64,000 nt of DNA, from positions 1,934,039-1,998,038 of the forward strand of contig JAVSMU010000001.1 of the NCBI GenBank assembly GCA_032027045.1, written 5' to 3'. The notes beneath the pieces are model-generated. The model ran no database searches, had not been told where the DNA came from, and saw only the letters and a program-made list of their open reading frames with translations. Both the position numbers and the translations under genes were made by a program. The stretch comes from Truepera sp. (lineage in GTDB: Bacteria > Deinococcota > Deinococci > Deinococcales > Trueperaceae). Of the stretch, positions 1-9,926 are shown in pieces (the first letter of the stretch is position 1; each line of letters begins with the position of its first letter).

Positions 1-194
1 AGCGGCGAGACGGATGAGCCGCCAACCCGGCTGGGACGCGGCCTACTCGCCAGTCGACTTCGCCAACAGTATCCCTCCGTTTATCGCACGACCCCGGCCC
101 GCGCCTAGCGGGGAAACCCAGACTGATGACGGCGGCGAGGAAGGCCGCTCAAGCCGGCGACGTGCGGGCGGAAGCGTCACCGCTACCATGGGGC

Positions 195-617
195 ATGACG
201 ACGATCGGGCAGTTGGCGCGGCGCACGCGCGAGTCGGTGAAGACCCTCAGGTACTGGACGGACCTGGGCCTGCTGGCGGCCGAGCGCGGCGCCAACGGCT
301 ACCGCTACTACGGCGCCGGGGCCGCCGAGCGCGCGCAGTTCATCCGCGCCGCGCAGGCGCTCGGCCTCACGCTGCGCGAGATCGGGGACGTCCTCGCCGC
401 GCGCGAGCACGCGCACCCGCCCTGCCAGGCGGCGCGCGACGTCCTGGCGCGCCACCTGCGCGACGTGCGCGAGCGCCTGGCGCAGTGGACGCGCCTGGAG
501 GCGGAGCTCGCCGAGCGGCTGGCGTGGGCGGAGGCGCACCCGCGCCCCGCCTGCGAGGGCGAAGGCTGCGTCTACCTCGCCGACACGCCCGCCGCGCGCC
601 CGGGCGCGGCCGCTTGA
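195..617 (+). CDS. merR: MerR-family metal-responsive regulator
   Basis: Predicted 140-residue DNA-binding transcriptional regulator. The N-terminus (TTIGQLARRT...TLRYWTDLGLL) is the classic MerR winged helix-turn-helix, followed by a long dimerisation helix. With this start it has Cys77 at the position where Hg/Zn/Cd sensors (MerR, ZntR) carry a cysteine and Cu(I) sensors carry serine, plus a C-terminal Cys120/Cys125 pair (CEGEGC), so a divalent soft-metal sensor is inferred. Mercury is the likeliest ligand because merA follows directly. An upstream ATG at 126 would add 23 residues unlike the family, so the ATG at 195 was chosen. Its stop overlaps the -35 box of the merA promoter. The spacing of the C-terminal cysteines (4 residues) is shorter than in Tn501 MerR, so the metal remains uncertain. 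Confidence 0.85.
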   Translation: MTTIGQLARRTRESVKTLRYWTDLGLLAAERGANGYRYYGAGAAERAQFIRAAQALGLTLREIGDVLAAREHAHPPCQAARDVLARHLRDVRERLAQWTRLEAELAERLAWAEAHPRPACEGEGCVYLADTPAARPGAAA

Positions 618-645
618 CCCTTCCCCGCACTGGAGGGTCTAGCCT
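614..645 (+). promoter_or_regulatory. MerR-type promoter/operator for merA
   Basis: A -35 TTGACC (614-619) and -10 TAGCCT (640-645) are separated by an overlong 20-nt spacer holding the imperfect dyad ACCCTTCC...GGAGGGT. This is the architecture activated by MerR-family proteins by DNA distortion and closely resembles the E. coli copA/CueR promoter as I recall it. The -10 ends 6 nt before the merA ATG, so the transcript would be leaderless. Confidence 0.8.
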
Positions 646-651
646 GCGCAC

Positions 652-2070
652 ATGGCCAGGGCAGAGAACTCCGATTACGACCTGTTGATCATCGGCACGG
701 GCGGGGCGGGCACCGCCGCCGCCATCCGCGGCGCCGAGCTGGGCGCGCGCGTCGCCATCGCCGAGGGCGCGGTGGTGGGCGGCACCTGCGTCAACGTCGG
801 CTGCATCCCCTCCAAGCTCCTGCTCGAGGCGGCCGCTCAGTTCCACGCCGCCCGCACCAGCTTCCCGAGTCTCGCCGGCGAGGCGCAAGCCGCCTGGCAG
901 CGAGCGCAGGCGCGCAAGCGCGATGTGATCGCGCGCCTCCGGCAGAAGAAGTACCTCGACGTGCTCGCCGGCTACGAGGGCGTGACACTCCTGCGCGGGG
1001 AGGCCGCGCTCCTGGGGGCGGGCCGCGTGCGCGTGGGCGAGGCGGTGGTGGGCGCGCGCAGGGTGGTGCTCGCCACGGGCGCGGCGCCCGCCCTGCCGCC
1101 CGTCCCCGGCCTGGCGGAAGCGGGCGCCCTCACCAGCACCAGCGCCATGGAGCTTAAGGCGCTGCCGGCGTCGCTGATCGTGCTCGGCGCCGGCGCCGTC
1201 GGCCTGGAGCTGGGGCAGGCGTTCGCGCGCTTCGGCGTCAGGGTCAGCGTGCTCGAGGTCGCCCCGCGTATCCTGCCCGGCGAGGACCCCGAACTCTCGA
1301 ACGCACTGGCGGACGCCCTTTCCGCCGAAGGGCTGGAGCTGCGCCCGGGCGCGCGCGTGACGCGCGTGGAGCGCGACGCGGCCGGCTACCGCCTGGAGGT
1401 CGAGCAGGGCGGCGCGGAAGAGACGCTGCACGCCGAGCAGCTCCTGGTGGCCACCGGCCGCCGCCCCAACACCGCCGGCCTCGGCCTGGGGGGCGCGGGG
1501 GTGGAGGTCGACGCGCGCGGCTTCGTGCGCGTCGACGAGTTCATGCGCACCTCGAACCCGCGCGTGTTCGCCGCCGGCGACGTCACCGGCGCGCCGCAGT
1601 TCGTCTACCTCGCCGCCGCGGCGGGCCGGGTGGCGGCGCAGGCCGCCCTCGCCGACCTCACGGGCGCGCCGGCCGCGCCGCTCGACGCGAGCACCGTGCC
1701 GCGCGTCACCTTCACCGACCCGCAGCTCGCCGCCGTGGGCTTGACGGAGGCGCAGGCGCGGGCGGCGGGACACGCCGTGCAAGTGGCGACGCTGCCGGCG
1801 GCGGCCATCCCGCGCGCGGCCGTCACCGGCTCCGACCGTGGCCTCATCAAGCTGGTGGCGGAGGCGCCCGGCGGCCGCCTGCTCGGCGCGCACCTCCTGA
1901 CCGCCAACGCCGGCGACGTCATCGGCGAGGCCACGCTGGCAGTGCGCTTCGGCCTCACCAGCGCCGACCTCGCCACCACCCTCCACCCCTACCTGACGTG
2001 GGCGGAGGGCGTGAAGCTGGCGGCGCAGGCGTTCACCCAGGACGTGACCAAGCTCTCCTGCTGCGCCTGA
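652..2070 (+). CDS. merA: Mercuric reductase
   Basis: Cytosolic FAD/NADPH-dependent reductase converting Hg(II) to volatile Hg(0). The 472-residue protein has an N-terminal FAD-binding motif (IIGTGGAGTAAA, about residues 13-24), the redox-active disulfide GTCVNVGC (Cys46/Cys51), an NAD-binding Rossmann motif (LGAGAVGLELG), the second FAD motif (FAAGDVTG), and the diagnostic C-terminal vicinal cysteine pair in LSCCA, which separates MerA from dihydrolipoamide dehydrogenases. There is no N-terminal HMA (NmerA) domain, as in several short MerA forms. It sits 34 bp after merR and is probably MerR-controlled. No merT/merP transporter is visible in this window. Confidence 0.95.
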   Translation: MARAENSDYDLLIIGTGGAGTAAAIRGAELGARVAIAEGAVVGGTCVNVGCIPSKLLLEAAAQFHAARTSFPSLAGEAQAAWQRAQARKRDVIARLRQKKYLDVLAGYEGVTLLRGEAALLGAGRVRVGEAVVGARRVVLATGAAPALPPVPGLAEAGALTSTSAMELKALPASLIVLGAGAVGLELGQAFARFGVRVSVLEVAPRILPGEDPELSNALADALSAEGLELRPGARVTRVERDAAGYRLEVEQGGAEETLHAEQLLVATGRRPNTAGLGLGGAGVEVDARGFVRVDEFMRTSNPRVFAAGDVTGAPQFVYLAAAAGRVAAQAALADLTGAPAAPLDASTVPRVTFTDPQLAAVGLTEAQARAAGHAVQVATLPAAAIPRAAVTGSDRGLIKLVAEAPGGRLLGAHLLTANAGDVIGEATLAVRFGLTSADLATTLHPYLTWAEGVKLAAQAFTQDVTKLSCCA

Positions 2071-2105
2071 GGAGCGCGCCCCATTGGGCCAGCACGCGGG
2101 CTGGG

Positions 2106-2111
2106 TAGGAT
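2106..2111 (+). promoter_or_regulatory. Possible -10 box for the VOC gene
   Basis: TAGGAT lies 36 nt upstream of the TTG start, leaving a leader that contains the AGGGAGGGG ribosome-binding site. No clear -35 is visible. Confidence 0.3.
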
Positions 2112-2147
2112 GACGAGGTCGACCGGTTCACGAGGGAGGGGCGGGAC

Positions 2148-2561
2148 TTGAGGATGCTGCACGCCATACCGGCCCTGCCGGTGCGCGACCTGGAGCGGAG
2201 CGTGGCGTTCTACCGCGACCAGCTCGGCTTCGCCCTGCTTCACGGCGAGGCGGGCTTCGCCGTCCTGCGGCGCGACGCCGTCGAGCTGCACCTGTGGACG
2301 GCCGGCGACGAGGCCTGGCGCCAGCGCCACGCCACAGCGCCGGTGCTGTCGGGCGCCGAGTCGTTCCTGGCCGGCACGGCGAGCTGCCGCATCGCCGTCA
2401 CGGACGTGGACGCGCTCCACGCGGCGCTGCGGCCGCTGGGCGTGCTGCACCCCAACGCGCCGCTGCGCGACGAGTGGTACGGCGCGCGCGAGTTCGGGGT
2501 GCTCGACCCCGACCGCAACCTCATCACCTTCTACCAGCCGACACAAGACCCTGCCGCCTGA
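2148..2561 (+). CDS. VOC-superfamily (glyoxalase/bleomycin-resistance-like) protein
   Basis: A 137-residue single VOC-fold module, two beta-alpha-beta-beta-beta units (IPALPVRDLERSVAFYRDQLGF... and ...IAVTDVDALHAAL...GVLDPDRNLITFYQP). The ending resembles bleomycin-resistance-type binding proteins, which sequester a ligand rather than perform catalysis, but the substrate cannot be read from sequence. Start: TTG at 2148 is favoured over ATG at 2154 because the purine-rich AGGGAGGGG ends about 8 nt before it. It lies between merA and the convergent SCO gene and has no obvious functional tie to either. Confidence 0.8.
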   Translation: MRMLHAIPALPVRDLERSVAFYRDQLGFALLHGEAGFAVLRRDAVELHLWTAGDEAWRQRHATAPVLSGAESFLAGTASCRIAVTDVDALHAALRPLGVLHPNAPLRDEWYGAREFGVLDPDRNLITFYQPTQDPAA

Positions 2562-2589
2562 GCGGCGGATGCCGTGACGAGGGCGTCTG

Positions 2590-3186
2590 TCACCACGCCC
2601 GGCCTGCAAGCACGGCCCGCAGGTCCCCCTCCAGACCCGCCAGTCGGTCCTGCGGGTAGAGCAGGCGCATGGTGCGGTCGGGCCCGAGGAGCGCGACGGG
2701 ATCGGAGTGCGCCACGAAGCCGTCGCCCAGGGCGTTGACGCCCACGTAGAAGCGCAGGGCGGCCCCGGCGACCTCCTGGTTGCTGCCGCGCAGGCCCAGG
2801 AAGGCGGGGTGGAAGCCCTCCACGTAGGCCTGCAGGCGCTTGGCCGTGTCGGTGGCGGGGTCGACGGTGACCATCACCACCTGCACCTCGTCCGGTTCGC
2901 CCAGGTCGCGGTAGGCGGTCGCCAGGCGCGCCATGGTGAGCGGGCACACGTCGTGGCAGCTCGTGTAGCCGAAGAACACCAGCAAGTAGGGGGCGTCGAG
3001 GTCCGCCAGGGCGACGCGCGCGCCGCCGGTGGTGGCCAGGGTGACGTCGCCCATGGCCGGCGGGTTGTCGAGCAGCACGCCGCGCCACTGCGGCGTGGTT
3101 CCCGGCCGCAGGCCGTAGAGCGCAGCGCCGGCGGCGAGGGCCAGGAGCACCGTCAGCGCGGCCAGCAGGATGGTGCGCTTGGCCAT
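2590..3186 (-). CDS. SCO1/SenC-family copper chaperone
   Basis: A 198-residue membrane-anchored thioredoxin-fold protein. An N-terminal hydrophobic segment (about residues 5-25) is followed by the Cu-binding motif TSCHDVCPLT (CxxxCP) and the downstream histidine in VAHSDP, the three ligands that SCO proteins use to deliver copper to the CuA site of cytochrome c oxidase. Its ATG is 3 nt after the stop of a DsbA-like thiol oxidoreductase, and a FixH-like protein lies upstream on the same strand. The trio looks like an exported copper/thiol maturation operon, although no oxidase subunit genes are present in this window. Confidence 0.88.
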   Translation of the reverse strand: MAKRTILLAALTVLLALAAGAALYGLRPGTTPQWRGVLLDNPPAMGDVTLATTGGARVALADLDAPYLLVFFGYTSCHDVCPLTMARLATAYRDLGEPDEVQVVMVTVDPATDTAKRLQAYVEGFHPAFLGLRGSNQEVAGAALRFYVGVNALGDGFVAHSDPVALLGPDRTMRLLYPQDRLAGLEGDLRAVLAGRAW

Positions 3187-3189
3187 GCG

Positions 3190-3840
3190 TCAGCGCTCGC
3201 CGAGCGCGCGCTCGATGGCGCCGGCGAGGGTCTCGTAGCTGGGCGCCTCGAAGCCTTGCGTGTCCACCACGATGGAGGGGGTGCCGCGCACGCCCACCCG
3301 GTCGCCGAGCTCCAGGTCGCGCTGCACCTCGCTCAGGTAGCGCCCGTCCGCGAGGCAGGCGCGCAGCTCCTCGGCGTCGAGGGCGGGCACGCTCCGCGCG
3401 ATGGCCACGAGGTTGTCGGTGCTCGCCCAGTCGCCGGCTTCGTCGGTCTGCGCGGCGTAGAGGACGCGCTTGTACTCCCAGAACGCGAGCTCGTCCTGTC
3501 GGTAGGCACACTCGCCGGCGAGACCGGCGCTGGTGGCGTTCTCACTGCCCCAGGCGAGGTTGACGTAGTACGCCTGCACCTGGCCCGTGTCGATGTAGTC
3601 GCTCTTGATCCTCGGGAACACGCCCTCCTCGAACGCCTTGCAGTGCTCGCACAGGAAGTTCTCGAACAGGATCAGCTTCACGGGCGCGTTCGCCCGCCCG
3701 AGGGTGGGCTGGCCGGCGTAGCCGCTGGCGGGGGCGCTCACGGTGGCGGCGGGGGCGAAGAACTGGCGGTAGGCGAGGAAGCCGCCGGCGATGAGGGCGA
3801 GGACGGCGATAGTGGCGAGGGTGAGGCGGCGCTGAGTCAC
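3190..3840 (-). CDS. DsbA-like exported thiol oxidoreductase
   Basis: A 216-residue protein with an N-terminal membrane anchor (LATIAVLALIAGGFLAYR) and a DsbA/BdbD-type thioredoxin domain. The active site is FLCEHCKAFE (CxxC), and the cis-proline loop is GVRGTPSIVV. Additional cysteines lie in the helical insertion (GECAY, RACLA). It probably forms or isomerises disulfides outside the membrane, or keeps copper-site cysteines of partner proteins reduced. GTG at 3840 is chosen because GGAG lies about 9 nt upstream; a TTG at 3855 is the alternative. It forms an operon with the SCO gene (3-nt gap). Confidence 0.85.
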   Translation of the reverse strand: MTQRRLTLATIAVLALIAGGFLAYRQFFAPAATVSAPASGYAGQPTLGRANAPVKLILFENFLCEHCKAFEEGVFPRIKSDYIDTGQVQAYYVNLAWGSENATSAGLAGECAYRQDELAFWEYKRVLYAAQTDEAGDWASTDNLVAIARSVPALDAEELRACLADGRYLSEVQRDLELGDRVGVRGTPSIVVDTQGFEAPSYETLAGAIERALGER

Positions 3841-3906
3841 GGGGTAGGGCTCCAATCGTGGCGCGGGTTCAGAAGCGTGAGGCGGCGGGAAGGCTGGCGG
3901 CCCGGG

Positions 3907-4626
3907 TCACGGCGCTTCCGGCGGGTCGGCGTCGGCTTCGCCTGCGCTCGCGGGCTCCCGCGTGGGCGCCTCGTCTGCCCCCTTGCGCAGCGCCGCCACG
4001 GTGATGCCTACCCCGGCCAGCAGCGGGATGCCCACCACGAACACCAGCCAGGTCGCCAGGCTCTCGGGCCCGGTGGCGGTGGGCGGGAACACGAAGTAAA
4101 GCGGCTCGGCCGTCGCGCCCGCGCCCACTACTAGGGTGACGCCGGCGCGCGCCTCCTCCTGGCGGAAGGTCTGGTCGCGGAACACCAGCCGCCACGCGCC
4201 CCCATCCGGCAGCACGAACTCCGTCTGGTACACGCCCGGCGCGACCTCGGTGAAGCGCTCGGTGCTCACCACCGGCTCCGCGATGATCAGGCTCTCCGCG
4301 CTCTCGCCCGGCGCGTCCGCCAGGTCCGTTTGAGGCTCGGCCTCCAGGAACACGATGGCGTCCTCGACCGGCGTGCTCACGGGATCGTGCATCTTGAGGT
4401 TCAGCGTGATGCGCTCGCCGGCGCGCGGAAGCGTGGGCTGCGTGGTGACCGTGCCGAACACCAAGGTGGCGTGCGCCAGGGCGCCGCCGCTCAGCGCCAG
4501 CACCATGGCGGCGAGCAGCGCCCGGAGGCGCGCGCGGGCTGATCGCGCGGTGGGCGCCCGCGGCGCCAGGCATGCGGGTGTTGGCTCTAGCCAGGGCGAG
4601 CGGCCCTGCTGGCGTGGTGGTCTCAC
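3907..4626 (-). CDS. FixH/YtkA-like membrane-anchored protein
   Basis: Predicted exported protein of about 239 residues. It has a signal peptide with arginines followed by LLAAMVLALSGGALAHA, an immunoglobulin-like FixH/YtkA-type domain (HATLVFGTV...GERITLNLKMHDP...VYQTEFVLPDGGAWRLVF), one transmembrane helix near the C-terminus (LATWLVFVVGIPLLAGVGITVAAL) and an acidic tail. FixH-like domains occur with cytochrome oxidase and copper maturation genes, which fits the SCO and DsbA neighbours. GTG at 4626 is chosen because AGGAGG lies 8 nt upstream; further upstream starts give an unlikely proline-rich extension. Family assignment is by pattern, not by close similarity. Confidence 0.65.
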   Translation of the reverse strand: MRPPRQQGRSPWLEPTPACLAPRAPTARSARARLRALLAAMVLALSGGALAHATLVFGTVTTQPTLPRAGERITLNLKMHDPVSTPVEDAIVFLEAEPQTDLADAPGESAESLIIAEPVVSTERFTEVAPGVYQTEFVLPDGGAWRLVFRDQTFRQEEARAGVTLVVGAGATAEPLYFVFPPTATGPESLATWLVFVVGIPLLAGVGITVAALRKGADEAPTREPASAGEADADPPEAP

Positions 4627-4705
4627 GGGCTCTTCCTCCTGCGCGCCGGGGCGGGGCGGCGGCATCGTGCGGGCGCCTGCGCGGACGCCGCCGACCGACA
4701 TACTC

Positions 4706-4723
4706 TATACCTGCTCAGGTATA
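4706..4723. promoter_or_regulatory. ArsR/SmtB-type operator
   Basis: Perfect inverted repeat TATACCTG-CT-CAGGTATA. It matches the ATAnnTGnnCAnnTAT style of ArsR/SmtB-family metal-sensor operators and lies 22 bp before the metal ATPase start, upstream of a TAGGCT -10-like box at 4731-4736. The ArsR/CadC gene at the end of this cluster is the obvious candidate ligand. The site may also affect the divergent FixH-like operon. Confidence 0.75.
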
Positions 4724-4745
4724 CAGATGATAGGCTCCCGGCACC

Positions 4746-6891
<2,146 letters not shown>

Positions 6892-6893
6892 CG

Positions 6894-7547
6894 TTGCTCA
6901 CGACCATAGTCACGGCCCTGCTGGCGTTCGCCGCGACGAACATCGACGACATCGTGCTGCTCACGATGTGGTTCGGCTCGGTCGGCGGGAGCCTACAGGG
7001 CCGACACATAGTCGCCGGCCAGTACCTGGGGTTCGCGGCGCTTGTCGCAGTGAGCCTGCTGGGCGCGCTCGGGGCGCTCCTCCTCCCGCGGGAGTACATC
7101 GGCTTCCTCGGCTTCCTGCCCATCGCGCTTGGCATCCTGGCCTTGCGCCGCGGTGGAGAGGACGAGGAAGAGGAGGGCGTGATGCAGCGCATCAGCGGCG
7201 CAAGCGGCAGTCGCGGTGGTGGTCTGTTCGCGCCTCCCACCTGGACGGTGGCCGCCGTGACGATCGCCAACGGCGCCGACAACCTCAGCGTGTACGTGCC
7301 GTTGTTCGCCGCCACGCCACCCACCCAGTTAGGCGTCATGGTGCTGGTGTTCCTCGCGCTGGTCACGGTCTGGTGCTTCGCAGGTGCGCGCCTAGCGAAG
7401 CTGCCCGCCGTGGCCCGCACCATCAGCCGCTACGGCGACGTGCTGGTGCCGTTCGTACTCATTGGCCTCGGCGCGTTCATCCTCTGGGAGTGCGGCGCGC
7501 TGGGCGTGATGCTTCGCGCGCTCGGCATGGCCCCAGGTGGCCGCTGA
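6894..7547 (+). CDS. cadD: CadD-type cadmium resistance transporter
   Basis: Integral membrane protein of about 217 residues from the CadD family, which exports or sequesters Cd. It has paired hydrophobic segments with the conserved acidic signature ATNIDDIVLLTMWF at the N-terminus and the related IANGADNLSVYVPLF in the second half, plus a cytoplasmic acidic loop (GGEDEEEEG). The TTG at 6894, 2 nt after the ATPase stop, is the most sensible start. The ATPase's first frame reads through into this gene without a stop, so an automated caller would report one artificial 933-residue fusion. Probably co-transcribed with the ATPase and arsR. Confidence 0.85.
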   Translation: MLTTIVTALLAFAATNIDDIVLLTMWFGSVGGSLQGRHIVAGQYLGFAALVAVSLLGALGALLLPREYIGFLGFLPIALGILALRRGGEDEEEEGVMQRISGASGSRGGGLFAPPTWTVAAVTIANGADNLSVYVPLFAATPPTQLGVMVLVFLALVTVWCFAGARLAKLPAVARTISRYGDVLVPFVLIGLGAFILWECGALGVMLRALGMAPGGR

Positions 7548-7616
7548 CGCGGCGCCGGGCGAACAAAAGCGCCAGCGAGCGACACCGCTATAGCGGAGTT
7601 CCGTGAAAGAGACGAG

Positions 7617-7994
7617 ATGACCACAAGCACGCTTCCTAGCCCGTCAATCGACACCACCGGCGAGTGCGAGGTGCGCCTCATGCACCCCGACGCCGTCGCG
7701 CGCGTCGAAGCTGCCCTCCCAAGCGCCGCGGAGGTGGAGGCCGCCACCGAGCGCCTCAAGCTCCTCGCCGACCCGACCCGCTACCGCGTCCTCAGCGCCC
7801 TCGCGCGAGAGGAGCTGTGCGTCTGCGACCTGGCTGCCGTCGCCGGCGTCAACGAGAGCAGCATGAGCCACCAACTGCGGCTCCTGCGCGCCCACGGGCT
7901 CGTCGCCTTCCGCAAGGATGGCCGCATGGCGTACTACCGACTCGCCAACGACGCCGTGAGGCCGCTGCTATCCCCATCGCTCCTAAAGGGATAG
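7617..7994 (+). CDS. ArsR/SmtB-family (CadC-like) metal repressor
   Basis: A 125-residue winged-helix repressor. The recognition-helix region is VNESSMSHQLRLLRAHGLV and the wing is FRKDGRMAYYRLA. ELCVCDL (Cys68, Cys70, Asp71) is the alpha-3 metal motif of CadC/CmtR/ArsR-type sensors, and a further Cys17 in the N-terminal arm (GECEVRLMHPD) matches the CadC-style Cd/Pb site. Metal binding would release the operator at 4706-4723. The ATG has a purine-rich GAAAGAGACGAG upstream. It is the last gene of the ATPase-CadD cluster. Confidence 0.9.
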   Translation: MTTSTLPSPSIDTTGECEVRLMHPDAVARVEAALPSAAEVEAATERLKLLADPTRYRVLSALAREELCVCDLAAVAGVNESSMSHQLRLLRAHGLVAFRKDGRMAYYRLANDAVRPLLSPSLLKG

Positions 7995-8234
7995 GCGACT
8001 CGGGAGCGCCGCAAGGACCAAGTTCTATGACGCACCGGGCCTGAGCCATTTGCTCGACTTCGCACTGCGTGTCCGACTAATGAGCGGCCCATCGCCTCTT
8101 GGCACCCCTTGAACTAGGTTTGCTCGTTGCGTAAGCGCCAGCAATCCTTATCACCCTCGGATGCTCCCCCTGATCACTAGTTGACTCTGAGGCACGAGGT
8201 GTCTTATTCGAGACGGTGAGACGATTTCGGCTCC

Positions 8235-8277
8235 CAGTTGAGGCGCTACATCCAGGCAGTTGAGGCGCTACATCCAG
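8235..8277. repeat. 22-bp direct tandem duplication
   Basis: Two identical 21-nt copies (8235-8255 and 8257-8277, beginning CAGTTGAGGCGCTACATCC) separated by one G. Inside the low-GC spacer. Confidence 0.95.
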
Positions 8278-8463
8278 AAGTAGAAGGGATGTCGAGAACT
8301 AGAGAACTGGCGAATTGTCAGGTGTTAAGCAAACCGGACGACACATAGAGAAGAACCAGCTCCCCTCGGTCGAGCGCCGCAAACCGACAAAGGCTGAAGC
8401 GACCGAGTCCCGCCTTCAGGTACGCCGTTAAGACTTCGCCAGCGGGTATCGGCTTCTATCGGC

Positions 8464-8523
8464 GTTCTCAGGTCAAGTTCCGTCCGTTCTCAGTTTGTTC
8501 TCAACTAGACTTCCGTGTTCTCA
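8464..8523. repeat. Four GTTCTCA direct repeats with near-helical spacing
   Basis: GTTCTCA occurs at 8464, 8486, 8497 and 8517 (steps of 22, 11 and 20 nt, close to whole helical turns). Inverted relatives (GAGAAC) lie at 8294 and 8302. Could be a protein-binding array or an element terminus. Confidence 0.7.
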
Positions 8524-8552
8524 GTTCTAACTACCGCTCTACAACAACATAC

Positions 8553-9782
8553 CTACCCACTCAACTGCCCGATTATCGAGAACATCGGCAGGAACATGCC
8601 GGCCACGATGAAGCCGACGATGACGCCGAGGAACACGATGAGCATGGGCTCGAGGGCGGCGGTGAGGCTGTCGACGGCCTCGTCGACCTCGCGTTCGTAG
8701 AAGTCGGCCACCTTCTCCAGCATGCCGTCCACGGCGCCCGTCTCCTCGCCGATGGCGATCATGGAAGAGACCATGGGCGGGAAGACCTGTGGGTACTTGA
8801 TGAGCGTGGTGCTGATCTGCTCGCCGCGTTGGACGTTGTCCTTCGTCTCGTCGAGGATGTCCTCGATGATGGCGTTGCCGGCGGTGCCCTTGGTGATCTC
8901 GATCGACTCGATGATGTTGACGCCCGAGCGCAGGAGCAGGCCGAACGTGCTCGAGAAGCTCGCGATTGCGCTTTTCTGCACGAGCGTGCCTACGACCGGC
9001 ATGCGCAACACGAACCCGTCGAGCACCCTACGGCCGTTCTTCGTCCGGTAGTAAAGGCCCAGGCCCACCACCACCACCACGATGATGCCGATGAGGATGT
9101 ACCACTGGTAACGCAAGAAGTCGGAGACCGCGATCAGCGCCTTGGTGATGACCGGTAGGTCGCCACCCAACTGGTCGAGGATCTGGGCGAACTGCGGCAC
9201 GATGCCCGTGAGGAGGAACCACGTCACTGCAAGCGCGATGACGAGCACCACCGTCGGGTACGTCAGCGCGGTCTTGATCTTGCCGCGCAAGGCGGCCTGC
9301 TTCTCCATGTACGCCGCGATGCGTTCAAGGATGCCGTCGAGGTTGCCCGACACCTCGCCGGCGCGAACGAGGTAGACGTAGAGCCTGTTGAAGAGCCGCG
9401 GGTGCTTGGCCAGTGCGTCGGAGAGCTGCTGGCCGGTCTCGAGGTCCTCACGTACTCGCTTGAGGGCGTCTTTCAGGCCCTGCTTGGGTGACTGCCGTTG
9501 AAGGATGGCGAGGCTCTGAACCACCGGTAGGCCGGCGTTGATGACGGTCGCGAACTGGCGGGAGAAGATCGTGATGTCGCGAACCGTCGGGATACTGCCG
9601 AAGTCGAGCCACTTGGGTAGCTTGATGTCGGACTGCAGGCCGGCCTTAGGAGCCTTGATCTCGGTGACGAAGTAGCCCTTCTGGCGCAAGGCCGTGGCCA
9701 CGTCTCGCTGCGAGAGCGCCTCGGTAGTACCCGTGATCACCTTGCCGCTACGGTCACGGACCTTGTACTCGAAAACCGGCAT
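8553..9782 (-). CDS. pilC: Type IV pilus inner-membrane platform protein
   Basis: A 409-residue GspF/PilC-family protein, the polytopic platform that couples the pilus motor ATPases to pilin assembly. It starts MPVFEYKVRDRSGK, the usual PilC N-terminus, and has two T2SSF domains: about residues 60-195 (FSRQFATVINAGLPVVQSL...) and about 265-390 (IASFSSTFGLLLRSGVNI...), each followed by long hydrophobic helices (VVLVIALAVTWFLLTGIVP; MLIVFLGVIVGFIVAGMFLP). ATG at 9782 is preceded by GAGGGAGGCAGG. It stands alone, with no pilB, pilT or pilM nearby. In Deinococcota such genes support pili and natural transformation. Confidence 0.93.
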   Translation of the reverse strand: MPVFEYKVRDRSGKVITGTTEALSQRDVATALRQKGYFVTEIKAPKAGLQSDIKLPKWLDFGSIPTVRDITIFSRQFATVINAGLPVVQSLAILQRQSPKQGLKDALKRVREDLETGQQLSDALAKHPRLFNRLYVYLVRAGEVSGNLDGILERIAAYMEKQAALRGKIKTALTYPTVVLVIALAVTWFLLTGIVPQFAQILDQLGGDLPVITKALIAVSDFLRYQWYILIGIIVVVVVGLGLYYRTKNGRRVLDGFVLRMPVVGTLVQKSAIASFSSTFGLLLRSGVNIIESIEITKGTAGNAIIEDILDETKDNVQRGEQISTTLIKYPQVFPPMVSSMIAIGEETGAVDGMLEKVADFYEREVDEAVDSLTAALEPMLIVFLGVIVGFIVAGMFLPMFSIIGQLSG

Positions 9783-9913
9783 CCTGCCTCCCTCGTACCC
9801 GCTTGGGCTCCACATCCGCCAACTCGCGGATAATGCGCGGCCCAGGCGTCCATGAGCGTACCCGACCAGCCGCCATGGAAGCTGGTGGATAGGTCACTTA
9901 TCACGGGCAGGGG

Positions 9914-9919
9914 TAGCAT
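9914..9919 (+). promoter_or_regulatory. Leaderless-type -10 box for nth
   Basis: TAGCAT ends 7 nt before the ATG at 9927, the spacing seen at many starts here. It supports 9927 rather than 9852 as the nth start. Confidence 0.55.
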
Positions 9920-9926
9920 CGGGGCA

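Larger units (their letters stand above)
7995..8552. other. Gene-free, comparatively AT-rich 558-bp spacer
   Basis: No convincing gene was seen. Base composition is visibly lower in GC than all flanking genes. The stretch holds a 22-bp direct tandem repeat (8235-8277), two GAGAAC copies (8294, 8302) and four GTTCTCA copies (8464-8523) in the opposite orientation. It may be the remnant of a mobile element between the metal-resistance cluster and pilC. Confidence 0.6.

Noticed and set aside
14-194. Small frame upstream of merR
   Set aside because: It overlaps merR in another frame and shows no recognisable feature. The first 190 bp hold nothing else I can support.
367-1986. Long minus-strand frame opposite merA
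   Set aside because: Composition is Arg/Ala/Gly/His-rich with no recognisable domain. merA on the other strand is certain. Long antisense frames are expected at this GC content.
2707-4134. Long plus-strand frame opposite the SCO/DsbA genes
   Set aside because: Mirror frame of well-supported genes, no domain features.
7585-7596. CCGCTATAGCGG palindrome before arsR as an operator
   Set aside because: It is only 12 bp, unlike the operator at 4706-4723. Such palindromes are common in GC-rich DNA.
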